NCBI GenBank assembly: GCA_027619145.1
Contig: JAQCGA010000133.1
Span: forward strand, 1 to 8,847
Direction of reading: 5' to 3'
DNA length: 8,847 nt
DNA from: a bacterium
GTDB taxonomy: Bacteria; Latescibacterota; UBA2968; GCA-2709665
Made by a program: the position numbers and the translations under genes. Below are positions 1 to 7,232 of this stretch, piece after piece (position 1 is the first letter of the stretch; every line of letters starts with the position of its first letter). A model generated the notes under the pieces. That model saw nothing but the letters and a program-made list of their open reading frames with translations. It made no database searches and had not been told where the DNA came from.

Positions 1-99
1 ATAGACTTTGCCCTGCAAGACGAAACCTGTGGCGACGCCATCCGGGCCTATCTCAAAACGGTAGGCACCCCGCCGCACACAGAAAAGGAGACCGAATAG
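1..99 (+). CDS. C-terminal end of an unidentified upstream protein (partial)
   Basis: Reading frame 1 is open from the window edge through 32 codons to a TAG stop at 97-99. The visible tail ends in a hydrophilic, charged stretch (TPPHTEKETE) typical of a disordered C-terminus, and I recognise no domain in it. It is judged real because the ribosome site of the next gene lies inside its last codons and its stop overlaps the next start by one base (TAGTG), a classic translational-coupling arrangement. It is therefore probably the preceding gene of the same operon as the GHMP kinase. Its function cannot be given from 32 residues. Confidence 0.75.
   Translation: MDFALQDETCGDAIRAYLKTVGTPPHTEKETE
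85..90 (+). promoter_or_regulatory. Ribosome binding site for the GHMP kinase
   Basis: AAGGAG lies eight bases before the GTG at 99. It sits inside the last codons of the upstream gene and supports the GTG start and coupling of the two genes. Confidence 0.7.
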
Positions 100-1697
100 T
101 GCCTCCTCTTGGAACCCTGCAGGCGAAAACCTGGTTGGCCGAACTCAAAACTCAAACGCCCCGCATCCTGGCCCGGCTGCAAGAAATATACGGCCACGAT
201 CCAGACATCCTCGAACCCCGCCACAAGCTCTATGTAAAAGCCCTGGAAACCTTTATCCAGGCATACGGGGAAGACAGAGAAGTCCTCATCTCTCGCGCCC
301 CGGGCCGCATCAACCTCCTGGGGAACCACATTGACCACCGGGGCGGATACGTCAACTATATGGCCATCAACCGGGACACCTTGATGGTGGCCTCAGCCCG
401 GGAAGATGACCGGGTGGAAATGTGTAATGCAAACACCGCACGTTTTCCTGCATGCAGCTTCCACATTGGTCAGGCCCTGCCCCCTCACCGCAGAGGCAAC
501 TGGTTGCACTTCATCGAACAGGTCGAAATTCAGCGCGGGAACTGGGCCAACTACGCGCAGGCCGCCGTACTCCACCTGCAAGACCGTTTTCCAGACAGGC
601 CGCTCAAAGGCATGGACCTGGCCGTAACCGGAGACGTACCCATTGCTGCGGGTCTCAGTTCTTCATCCACCCTGGTCGTTACCACTTTGGAAACGGCACT
701 TGCCTTCAACAGTCTGGAAATTCCCTTTAAAGAAAAAGCTGAATTCTGCGGTACAGCCGAATGGTACGTAGGCACCCGAGGTGGAGCTGGAGACCACGCC
801 GCCATGCTCTACGCTCGCCGCCAGGCCGTACTGCCTCTTCGCTTTTTCCCCCTGCAAATCTCCGAAGTACCGTTTCCGGCGGGCTACCGCGTCGCGGCTT
901 GCAATTCCTTCGTAGAGCACGCCCCACCCGGCATCTTTAACGAGCGTATTGCCACCTATGAAATTGGTCTGCTGCTTGTCCGGAACGGCTTTCCGCAATG
1001 CACCTCAAAGCTGGAACGCCTGCGCGACCTCAACGCCGAACACCTGGGCATCTCACTTTCAGAAATCTACCGCATCCTGAAAACCCTTCCCGAACGCATG
1101 AGCCGCACAGAAATCCGCGCACAATTGCCAGATCATACAGAACGCCTCGAAACCCTTTTTTCGCCACATCCCGAACCCCAGGAAGGGTACCGCGTCCGCC
1201 AGGTGGTTCTCTTTGGCCTGGCCGAATGTGCACGCGGTGCCCTGTGCAGCACCCTGCTCCAGAATGGGGATCTGGAAGGCTTTGGAAAACTCAAATACCT
1301 TTCGCACAACGGGGACCGGCGCTTCACGTTCACCGCAGACGGTAAGGCCCTCCCAGGCAATAACCGCATCCCCAACGAAGAACTGGATCGCCTCATTGCA
1401 GATCTGGAAAGTGGCGATCCAATCCGCAAAGAAGCCGCGCAAATTCATCTTCAGCCCGGCGGCTACGATTGCAGTTGCGAAGAACTGGACATCCTGGTAG
1501 ATCTCGCTCGGAGCGTGGATGGCGTAGTTGGCGCTGGCCTGGCCGGTGGCGGATTGGGGGGTTGTGTACTGGTTGTGGTACAAGAAAACTCGGTAGACCA
1601 CCTCATTGAAGCCCTGAACGCCGGCTTCTACGGCCCTCGCGGCCTGTCCAACGGCACCCTGGTCTGCGCCAGCGTTGCCGGCTCTGGCCTGGTCTGA
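99..1697 (+). CDS. Galactokinase-like GHMP family sugar kinase (532 aa)
   Basis: This is an ATP-dependent small-molecule kinase of the GHMP superfamily, closest in layout to galactokinases that phosphorylate the anomeric hydroxyl of a sugar. Three family motifs are visible in order. The galactokinase-type signature GRINLLGNHIDHRGG is at residues 69-83, the phosphate-binding loop PIAAGLSSSS at 181-190, and the C-terminal glycine-rich motif GAGLAGGGLGG at 478-488. The segment GTRGGAGDHAAM (225-236) supplies D232, the likely catalytic base equivalent to the Asp in the galactokinase GIMDQ motif. At 532 residues it is well above the roughly 390 usual for galactokinase; extra sequence lies between the catalytic Asp and motif 3, plus an N-terminal extension of about 60 residues. 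The usual Glu of GEHTDY is Asn here, so the sugar specificity may differ (galactose, arabinose, a uronic acid or another). The GTG start is set by AAGGAG eight bases upstream and the one-base overlap with the previous gene. Family assignment is firm; the substrate is unknown. Confidence 0.9.
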   Translation: MPPLGTLQAKTWLAELKTQTPRILARLQEIYGHDPDILEPRHKLYVKALETFIQAYGEDREVLISRAPGRINLLGNHIDHRGGYVNYMAINRDTLMVASAREDDRVEMCNANTARFPACSFHIGQALPPHRRGNWLHFIEQVEIQRGNWANYAQAAVLHLQDRFPDRPLKGMDLAVTGDVPIAAGLSSSSTLVVTTLETALAFNSLEIPFKEKAEFCGTAEWYVGTRGGAGDHAAMLYARRQAVLPLRFFPLQISEVPFPAGYRVAACNSFVEHAPPGIFNERIATYEIGLLLVRNGFPQCTSKLERLRDLNAEHLGISLSEIYRILKTLPERMSRTEIRAQLPDHTERLETLFSPHPEPQEGYRVRQVVLFGLAECARGALCSTLLQNGDLEGFGKLKYLSHNGDRRFTFTADGKALPGNNRIPNEELDRLIADLESGDPIRKEAAQIHLQPGGYDCSCEELDILVDLARSVDGVVGAGLAGGGLGGCVLVVVQENSVDHLIEALNAGFYGPRGLSNGTLVCASVAGSGLV

Positions 1698-1702
1698 TCC
1701 TC

Positions 1703-1744
1703 CAATTGCCACTTCGTAACTGACAATTGATCATTGACAATCAC
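1703..1744. repeat. Degenerate 7-base tandem repeat, about six units
   Basis: The gap after the GHMP kinase can be laid out in register as six heptamers. The unit at 1724-1730, CAATTGA, is the consensus. Its neighbours at 1703, 1710, 1717, 1731 and 1738 match it at 6, 4, 5, 5 and 4 of 7 positions. The repeat ends just before the ATG of the aminotransferase. It may be part of a dispersed intergenic repeat family; its function is unknown. Confidence 0.4.
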
Positions 1745-1766
1745 ACACAGCAACTGGAAATACACA

Positions 1767-3104
1767 ATGGCCCTAAAATCACCCGCATCTACTCCAAAAG
1801 GAAGCACCCTTTACGAGGAAGCCACCCGTCTTTCGCCCGGCGGTGGTGCCGCCTCGGTCCGTTTCAACCACGCCTTGAACCGCACGGTTTACATGGCCCG
1901 TGGTGAAGGTGCCCGCGTATGGGACGTGGACGAAAACGAATACCTGGATCTCTGCGTTTCCCACGGCGCATCCATTCTGGGCCACGGCCATCCCCGAGTA
2001 AAAGAAGCCGTTGGGCGCGCCCTGGACATGGGTATTCTCTGTTCCTACGAAACCGAGTTTCACGTGGCCCTCGCCCGGAAAATCACAAATATGGTCCCTG
2101 GGGCTGAAATGGTCCGTTTCTCTGGCAGCGGCACCGAAACCGTCATGCACGCCATTCGGCTGGCGCGGGCGTACACGGGTCGCAACAAACTGATCAAGTT
2201 TGAAGGCCACTTCCACGGCTACAATGACTACGTCTATTGGAGTACGGCACCTCCTGCAGACAAAGCCGGTCCTGTCAAAACACCTGTACCTTACTGCCAG
2301 TCCGCCGGGATTCCGGAAGAGATGGCCCAGTATATCGTCGTGGTCCCATTCAACGATCCTGATGCGCTGGAAGCCGCAATTCGAGAACATCGCGATGAAC
2401 TGGCAGGCGTGATTATGGAACCGGTCAACTACGACGCCGGTTGCATCCTTCCCGCTCCGGGCTTCCTCCAAACCGTGCGACAACTCACGACAGACAACAA
2501 CCTGCTCCTGATCTTCGATGAAGTGCTCACCGCCTTCCGCATCGCGCCCGGAGGTGCCCAGGAATATTTCGGAGTACTCCCGGACCTGGCCATCCTGGGA
2601 AAAGCGACCGGAGGCGGATTACCGCTCAGCGCCATCGCAGGAACACGTGAGGTCATGTCCTGCTTACGCCCCCTGGGAAATGCGGAGCACAGCGGCACCT
2701 ACATGGGCCATCTCGTACCTGTGATGGGAAGCCTGGCTTGCCTGGAAGAACTCTCCACACCCGGCACATACGAACGCCTCTTCCAACTGGGCGACCGTCT
2801 CTACAACGGCATCCAGGAACACATCCGCCGCACCGGCATCCGTGCCAGATTGCAGCATCTGGGCCCCCGATTTTTCATCTACTTTGGCCTGGACCCGGAC
2901 GTGGAAATCACGCACTACCGCGCAGCAACCGGGTACGACCGGAAGTTGACCCTGGACTTCTCACGCGAAACCATGGCCCGGGGCGTCTATTTTCACGACT
3001 ACGGCGGTGGCCTGGCCCACCATGGGTTCTCCACGGCCCACACCGAAGCGGACATCGACGAAGCCCTCAACGCCATCGGAGACGCCTTTCAGGCCATTGC
3101 CTGA
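1767..3104 (+). CDS. Class III PLP-dependent aminotransferase, glutamate-1-semialdehyde 2,1-aminomutase-like
   Basis: This is a fold-type I pyridoxal-phosphate enzyme of the class III aminotransferase family, in the HemL-like branch. Visible features in the 445-residue protein are SGSGTE (119-124) for cofactor phosphate binding, FDEVLTAFR (250-258) with D251 contacting the pyridine nitrogen, and GKATGGGLPLSA (278-289) in which K279 is the Schiff-base lysine. GHFHGYND (147-154) corresponds to the Y/FHG substrate-side motif of the family. The length fits GSA aminomutases (about 430). The upstream in-frame TTG at 1734 would add 11 residues but falls inside a repeat, so the ATG at 1767 is preferred, although its ribosome site (TGGAAA) is weak. 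No tetrapyrrole gene is nearby. Between a sugar kinase and an M81 hydrolase, a role in an amino-sugar or amino-acid-like pathway is more likely than heme synthesis, so hemL is not assigned. The exact reaction is unknown. Confidence 0.9.
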   Translation: MALKSPASTPKGSTLYEEATRLSPGGGAASVRFNHALNRTVYMARGEGARVWDVDENEYLDLCVSHGASILGHGHPRVKEAVGRALDMGILCSYETEFHVALARKITNMVPGAEMVRFSGSGTETVMHAIRLARAYTGRNKLIKFEGHFHGYNDYVYWSTAPPADKAGPVKTPVPYCQSAGIPEEMAQYIVVVPFNDPDALEAAIREHRDELAGVIMEPVNYDAGCILPAPGFLQTVRQLTTDNNLLLIFDEVLTAFRIAPGGAQEYFGVLPDLAILGKATGGGLPLSAIAGTREVMSCLRPLGNAEHSGTYMGHLVPVMGSLACLEELSTPGTYERLFQLGDRLYNGIQEHIRRTGIRARLQHLGPRFFIYFGLDPDVEITHYRAATGYDRKLTLDFSRETMARGVYFHDYGGGLAHHGFSTAHTEADIDEALNAIGDAFQAIA

Positions 3105-3160
3105 CTCCATTGAATTGCTCCACTGGATCTTATTTCCATAGGTCGGCGGCCTCCACCGTT

Positions 3161-3165
3161 AGGAG
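3161..3165 (+). promoter_or_regulatory. Ribosome binding site for the M81 metallopeptidase
   Basis: AGGAG is eight bases before the ATG at 3174. It decides the start, because the in-frame GTG at 3165 overlaps this site and cannot use it. Confidence 0.7.
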
Positions 3166-3173
3166 TGCATCTT

Positions 3174-4649
3174 ATGCGCATTGCGCTTGCAGGGATCTAC
3201 CAGGAATCACACTCATTTTCTCCGGCCCTGGCAGGCATCAACCAGTTCCGGGCCGGATATCTGTTATACGACGAACAGATCATCCATGAACTTGAAGCCC
3301 TTAACCACGAAGTGGGTGGCGCACTCAAAGCATCAGCCGACCACGAAATCGTTCCCCTGGCGTATGCGTCGGCCGGCGCTTCCGGTCAGCCCATACGCAA
3401 AGAGGCCTACGACCAGATCTCCGGCGACATCCTGTCTCGCCTCAAAGCGGCCCTGCCTGTAGACGGCGTATTCCTGGCCATGCACGGTGCCATGTTGGCC
3501 GAACAGCACGACGACGCCACCGGGCACCTCCTTCAAGCTGTACGTGAAACCGTAGGCCCCAATATCCCAATCGTTTCCACCCTGGACCTCCACGCCAACG
3601 TCACCCGCAAAATGGTGCAGGCTGCAAACGCACTGGTAGGGTATCATACTGCGCCACATATTGACCAGGGCGATACCGGCCGCCGAGGCATGGAACTGTT
3701 ACTGAACATCCTCACCCAGAACGTCCAACCCCAAATGGCCCTCCGTCAGATTCCCATGGTCGTCCCCAGCGAAAATGGCCAGACCACCGTTGGACCCTAC
3801 TCAGAAGTGATGGCCCAGGTCAAAACCCTGGAAAAAGAACCCGGCATTCTGGCCGCATCGGTCTACTCCGTTCAACCCTGGCTGGACGTTCCCGAAATGG
3901 GCTGTAGCGCCATCGTGGTCACAGATGGAAATCCCGAACGCGCGCGTGCAGAAGCAGATCGATTGGCCCTCGAAATGTGGCATCGCCGTAAAAACTTCAC
4001 CCCGAACCTGCTCCCACTCGAAAAAGCCCTGGACCTTGCACTCTCGGGTGGCCGCCACCCTTTTGTCTTTTCAGATTCTGCAGATGCACCCAGTTCTGGC
4101 GCACCGGGTGACAGTACCGTACTGCTCAAGGCCCTCCTGGATCGACAGGTTCAAGAAACTGCCCTGCTCAACATTGTGGATTCAGAAGCCGTACAACACG
4201 CAATCAGGGCTGGCGTTGGCAATCCCCTGGAACTCACGGTAGGTGCATCCATGTCATCCGAGTTCTACGGCCCTGTCACCTTTCAGGCATACGTCAAATC
4301 CATCACAGACGGTACGTTCCGCAACAAGGGCCCCGGATTTCACGGTGTAGAATTCCGTATGGGAAAAACGGCGGTGCTCGTCTCCGGAGGCGTACACCTG
4401 GTTGTGATGGAACAACCCGTCATCCAGTGGGACCCGGAACTTTACCGCAGCCAGGGTTTGGACCCTGCGCAGGCCACCATCGTCGCTGCCAAATCTCCGG
4501 CCGCTTTCCGGGCGGCCTACGACAATCTGGCTGCAGAAATCCACGTCCTGGATGTTCCTGGAGTCTGCAGCCCAAACTTGCGCTCCTTCCCCTGGAAACG
4601 CATCACCCGTCCCATGTTCCCCTTCGACAACATGGCGGACGAATTGTAA
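3174..4649 (+). CDS. M81 family metallopeptidase (MlrC/microcystinase C-like)
   Basis: This is a 491-residue member of peptidase family M81, whose best known member, MlrC, hydrolyses linearised microcystin; most members have unknown amide or peptide substrates. The N-terminus MRIALAGIYQESHSFSP matches the family opening (canonical HETNTFSP). Metal-site candidates are D138 and H140 in STLDLHAN and H162 in TAPHID. H104 in LAMHGAM and E11 are likely catalytic. The spacings between E11, H104, D138, H140 and H162 fit those I recall for the MlrC active site. The C-terminal domain is also present, with SSGAPGDST (307-315), SPAAF (441-445) and a terminal RPMFP (479-483) typical of the family. No signal peptide is seen, so it is probably cytoplasmic. 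A microcystin role is not implied. In this operon it more plausibly opens an amide or peptide bond in a small metabolite that feeds the neighbouring aminotransferase or kinase. Confidence 0.92.
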   Translation: MRIALAGIYQESHSFSPALAGINQFRAGYLLYDEQIIHELEALNHEVGGALKASADHEIVPLAYASAGASGQPIRKEAYDQISGDILSRLKAALPVDGVFLAMHGAMLAEQHDDATGHLLQAVRETVGPNIPIVSTLDLHANVTRKMVQAANALVGYHTAPHIDQGDTGRRGMELLLNILTQNVQPQMALRQIPMVVPSENGQTTVGPYSEVMAQVKTLEKEPGILAASVYSVQPWLDVPEMGCSAIVVTDGNPERARAEADRLALEMWHRRKNFTPNLLPLEKALDLALSGGRHPFVFSDSADAPSSGAPGDSTVLLKALLDRQVQETALLNIVDSEAVQHAIRAGVGNPLELTVGASMSSEFYGPVTFQAYVKSITDGTFRNKGPGFHGVEFRMGKTAVLVSGGVHLVVMEQPVIQWDPELYRSQGLDPAQATIVAAKSPAAFRAAYDNLAAEIHVLDVPGVCSPNLRSFPWKRITRPMFPFDNMADEL

Positions 4650-4656
4650 TTCCTTG

Positions 4657-4670
4657 CTTTTTACTTTTTA
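4657..4670. repeat. Two exact tandem copies of a 7-base unit (CTTTTTA)
   Basis: CTTTTTA occurs twice in succession eight bases after the M81 stop codon, followed by a partial third unit (CT). It occupies the same kind of position, an intra-operon gap, and has the same period as the repeat at 1703-1744, with a different unit. Confidence 0.4.
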
Positions 4671-4682
4671 CTCCACAGAAGA

Positions 4683-4688
4683 GAGGAG
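4683..4688 (+). promoter_or_regulatory. Ribosome binding site for fbaB
   Basis: GAGGAG is six bases before the ATG at 4695, a strong Shine-Dalgarno match that fixes the aldolase start. Confidence 0.7.
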
Positions 4689-4694
4689 TCTGAA

Positions 4695-5747
4695 ATGTTA
4701 TCCCAAATCCAGAAATACCTCGGCGAAGACGCCAACAGCCTACTCAACCACAAGTGCAAAGTCTCTAAGGACCTGCTCCAGTTGCCAGGGCCAGATTTTG
4801 TAGATCGCGTCTTTGCGCCCTCAGATCGAAGCATTCGAGTGCTCACCAACCTCCAGCGGCTCTACGGCAGTGGTCGTCTGGCCAATACGGGCTATGTCTC
4901 CATTCTGCCCATTGACCAGGGCATCGAACACTCGGCTGGCGCTTCTTTTGCGCCAAACCCGATCTATTTTGATCCGGACAACATTGCAAAACTGGCCATC
5001 GAAGGCGGCTGCAACGCCGTGGCCTCCACACTGGGTGTGCTGGGCATGGTTGCCCGCCGATATGCGCACAAAATTCCATTCATCCTCAAATTCAACCACA
5101 ACCAGTTACTCACCTATCCCAGCATGGCCGACCAGGTCTTTTTTGCACAGATCGAGCAGGCCTGGGAATTGGGTGCGGCCGGCGTGGGCGCCACCATCTA
5201 CTTCGGTTCGGAAGAATCCAACCGCCAGATCGTAGAAGTCAGCGAAGCCTTCGAGCGAGCACACGAACTGGGCATGTTCACCGTACTGTGGTGTTACTTG
5301 CGCAACTCGGCATTTAAAACCAAAGAAATAGACTATCACGAAGCCGCAGACCTCACCGGCCAGGCCAACCACCTGGGCGTCACGCTTGGGGCGGACATTA
5401 TCAAACAGAAATTGCCGACCAACAACGGAGGCTACACCGCACTCAAATTTGGTCGCACACACGAGAAAGTGTACACCGAGCTGAGTTCAGACAATCCGAT
5501 TGATCTGTGCAGGTACCAGGTGGTCAACTGCTATATGGGCCGGGCGGGCCTCATCAACTCTGGCGGTGCTTCTTCCGGTGCCAGCGACTACGCCGAGGCC
5601 GTACGCACCGCAGTCATCAACAAACGCGCTGGCGGAACCGGTCTCATCTCCGGCCGCAAGGCATTCCAGCGGCCCATCAAAGAGGGCATCCAGTTGCTCA
5701 ACGAAATTCAAGACGTATACCTTACCCAGGAAATAACCATCGCGTAG
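4695..5747 (+). CDS. fbaB: Class I fructose-bisphosphate aldolase (FbaB/DhnA type)
   Basis: This is a Schiff-base aldolase that reversibly cleaves fructose 1,6-bisphosphate to dihydroxyacetone phosphate and glyceraldehyde 3-phosphate in glycolysis and gluconeogenesis. The 350-residue product has the same length as E. coli FbaB as I recall it. It shares long identical stretches, among them [17 protein letters not shown] (74-86), [11 protein letters not shown] (165-175), ERAHELGM (187-194), YLRNSAFK (201-208), [14 protein letters not shown] (279-292), [11 protein letters not shown] (304-314) and a C-terminal ITIA. The Schiff-base lysine is K237 in GADIIKQK (232-239). It is a complete cytoplasmic enzyme with a strong ribosome site. 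It is the last gene of the operon, 45 bases after the M81 gene and 11 bases before a terminator hairpin. Here it would channel phosphorylated sugar products into central metabolism. Members of the wider DhnA family have other substrates, but the close resemblance to FbaB makes the canonical activity most likely. Confidence 0.95.
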   Translation: MLSQIQKYLGEDANSLLNHKCKVSKDLLQLPGPDFVDRVFAPSDRSIRVLTNLQRLYGSGRLANTGYVSILPIDQGIEHSAGASFAPNPIYFDPDNIAKLAIEGGCNAVASTLGVLGMVARRYAHKIPFILKFNHNQLLTYPSMADQVFFAQIEQAWELGAAGVGATIYFGSEESNRQIVEVSEAFERAHELGMFTVLWCYLRNSAFKTKEIDYHEAADLTGQANHLGVTLGADIIKQKLPTNNGGYTALKFGRTHEKVYTELSSDNPIDLCRYQVVNCYMGRAGLINSGGASSGASDYAEAVRTAVINKRAGGTGLISGRKAFQRPIKEGIQLLNEIQDVYLTQEITIA

Positions 5748-5758
5748 TTGTGGAAGAT

Positions 5759-5804
5759 AAAAAGCAGAGGCCCTCCGGTTTGTTCTGGAGGGCCTCTGCT
5801 TTTT
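5759..5804. terminator. Bidirectional intrinsic terminator between convergent genes
   Basis: An 18-base arm at 5759-5776 is perfectly complementary to 5787-5804 around a 10-base loop. The stem core is GC-rich (GCAGAGGCCCTCC) and is flanked by A5 on the left and T5 on the right. It therefore forms a hairpin plus U-tract in both directions, ending fbaB on the + strand and the regulator gene on the - strand. Confidence 0.93.
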
Positions 5805-5817
5805 GTGTATGTTCTAC

Positions 5818-7203
5818 TTATCGTTTTGGGGCTTTTGGCATATACCTTTTTAAGCGCTGCGCAATCACATCTGCGGTATAAGGCTTCACAATATAATCAT
5901 TGGCCCCGCTCTGGACAGCCTCCACAACCGTTTCGCTGTCCGTCATGGAGGTTAGCATAACCACCGGAATCTCTGCCGTAGTGCTGTCTTCGCGGATCCG
6001 CTTGAGCGCTTCTAGCCCCGTCATTCGGGGCATCATCACGTCCAGCATAATCATGCCCGGTGGATCCTTTTTTGCCAACTCCACGGCCTCGGCACCATTG
6101 ATCGCTTCCACAGGGATATATCCAAGTTTCTTAATGACAAAACACAGGGCCCGTCGGCTCGCAATTGAATCTTCTGCAATCAGCACTTTGTTCGATTCTC
6201 TGGACTTTTTTTTCTCCTGCACCAGCAGTGAAACCCCACACTCACTACAAAATTTACCTTTTTGCCCTTTGGTCCCACAATTGGAACAGGTTTCCTGAAA
6301 CTGCTCTTTTTCTTTTATTCTGGGAGCCTTTGCCCCCGCCTGTACACGAATTGAAAACGCTTCGCCCAACTCGTTGGCGGTTTGAGGAATCTTCTCCAGC
6401 AAACTGTCAATCATCTTGGGTCCGAACCCAAAAAAATCCTGCCCACGCGCATTGAGCACTTTGCGCGATACTTCTGGATCTGCGGCAAAGAGCGTCTCGG
6501 TGAACAGGTTCGACAGGTTGACTACCTGGATGATTCTGCGTGTCCCATCTGGAATAGATTCGTTAAACTCGGAAAAGTGATGGTGCCGCACAACCTCCGC
6601 CACCAGCCCGGGCATCTTCCAGTGCTTGCACAAAACTGCACCCACCGCAGCGTGGTCCATTCCCAGAATATCCCGTTCAGCTCGTGCGATGTGCAGGTTC
6701 TTGCTATGGGCAATTCCAATGGCACCCCCGTATTCCAGCGGGCGGACCCGCACCAAGAAAAGCACGCCAACGTCCTGGAGCAACCCCATAGAAAATGCAT
6801 CCGCAGGTACATCCGAACTCAATCGAGTCGTGATCTCTCCTGCAGCTGCAGCCGAACAGATCGAACGTTCCCAGAACCGCCCGTAATCAAACCCCCCCGA
6901 AGACTCGGCAGGAAACATATCTAGAATAGAAATGCCAACCGCGAGGTTACAAACCTTTTTGTACCCCAGAAGGGTAATGGCATCCGCCAGCTTTTCAACA
7001 TTACCGGCAAGCCCATAAAACGGGGCGTTCACCACCTTCAGCATTTTCTGCAGCAGCGGTTCATCCGACTGAATCTTCGCAGCGATCTCCTGAACAGGTG
7101 CACTCAAATCCGAAGTCATTCGCGCAATTTCGAGTGCCAGGGGCGAAAGCATCGGAAAATTCTCGGTTTCCCCGATCAACCTGATTACATCATCTTCGGT
7201 CAT
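5818..7203 (-). CDS. HDOD domain - zinc ribbon - response regulator receiver protein
   Basis: This 461-residue signalling protein has three parts. Residues 12 to about 215 are an HDOD domain (HD-related, without nuclease or phosphodiesterase residues): FSMGLLQDVGVL (137-148) and GMDHAAVGAVLCKHWKMP (181-198) match the family pattern, with Q143 where His is common. A four-cysteine zinc ribbon follows (CSNCG at 306-310, CSECG at 319-323; C306, C309, C319, C322), then a short basic linker. A CheY-like receiver occupies 339-455, with acidic pocket E344/D345, phosphoacceptor D388 in MLDVMMPRMTG, T418 and K440, all intact. It should be phosphorylated by a histidine kinase not in this window. HDOD proteins act in motility, stress or second-messenger signalling. 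The ATG at 7203 is preferred because the GTG at 7212 abuts the purine-rich ribosome site. No transmembrane segment or DNA-binding output domain is seen. It lies 29 bases after the charged-protein gene, so the two are probably cotranscribed. The target is unknown. Confidence 0.9.
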   Translation of the reverse strand: MTEDDVIRLIGETENFPMLSPLALEIARMTSDLSAPVQEIAAKIQSDEPLLQKMLKVVNAPFYGLAGNVEKLADAITLLGYKKVCNLAVGISILDMFPAESSGGFDYGRFWERSICSAAAAGEITTRLSSDVPADAFSMGLLQDVGVLFLVRVRPLEYGGAIGIAHSKNLHIARAERDILGMDHAAVGAVLCKHWKMPGLVAEVVRHHHFSEFNESIPDGTRRIIQVVNLSNLFTETLFAADPEVSRKVLNARGQDFFGFGPKMIDSLLEKIPQTANELGEAFSIRVQAGAKAPRIKEKEQFQETCSNCGTKGQKGKFCSECGVSLLVQEKKKSRESNKVLIAEDSIASRRALCFVIKKLGYIPVEAINGAEAVELAKKDPPGMIMLDVMMPRMTGLEALKRIREDSTTAEIPVVMLTSMTDSETVVEAVQSGANDYIVKPYTADVIAQRLKRYMPKAPKR

Positions 7204-7232
7204 GGCCACCACCCCCCTCTTCTACAGACACT

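Noticed and set aside
1059..1712. 217-codon minus-strand open frame opposite the GHMP kinase
   Set aside because: It lies wholly antisense to a gene with clear kinase motifs, has no recognisable domain, and reflects stop-codon scarcity opposite GC-rich codons.
1734..1766. TTG start adding 11 residues to the aminotransferase
   Set aside because: It falls inside the heptamer repeat, has no ribosome site, and the extra residues resemble translated repeat rather than protein; the ATG at 1767 is preferred.
1779..2483. 234-codon minus-strand open frame opposite the aminotransferase
   Set aside because: It is antisense to conserved PLP-enzyme sequence, low in recognisable motifs and without a convincing ribosome site.
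2738..3289. 183-codon plus-strand frame spanning the aminotransferase-M81 junction
   Set aside because: It is out of frame with both real genes, is rich in Pro, Arg and His as expected for a shifted frame, and crosses the true start of the M81 gene.
3174..4649. Microcystin degradation gene cluster (mlr)
   Set aside because: Only an M81 homologue is present; no MlrA, MlrB or MlrD-like gene is seen, and the M81 family is broad.
6382..6924. 180-codon plus-strand frame opposite the HDOD/receiver gene
   Set aside because: It is antisense to the HDOD domain, whose motifs are clear; no domain is seen in the opposite frame.
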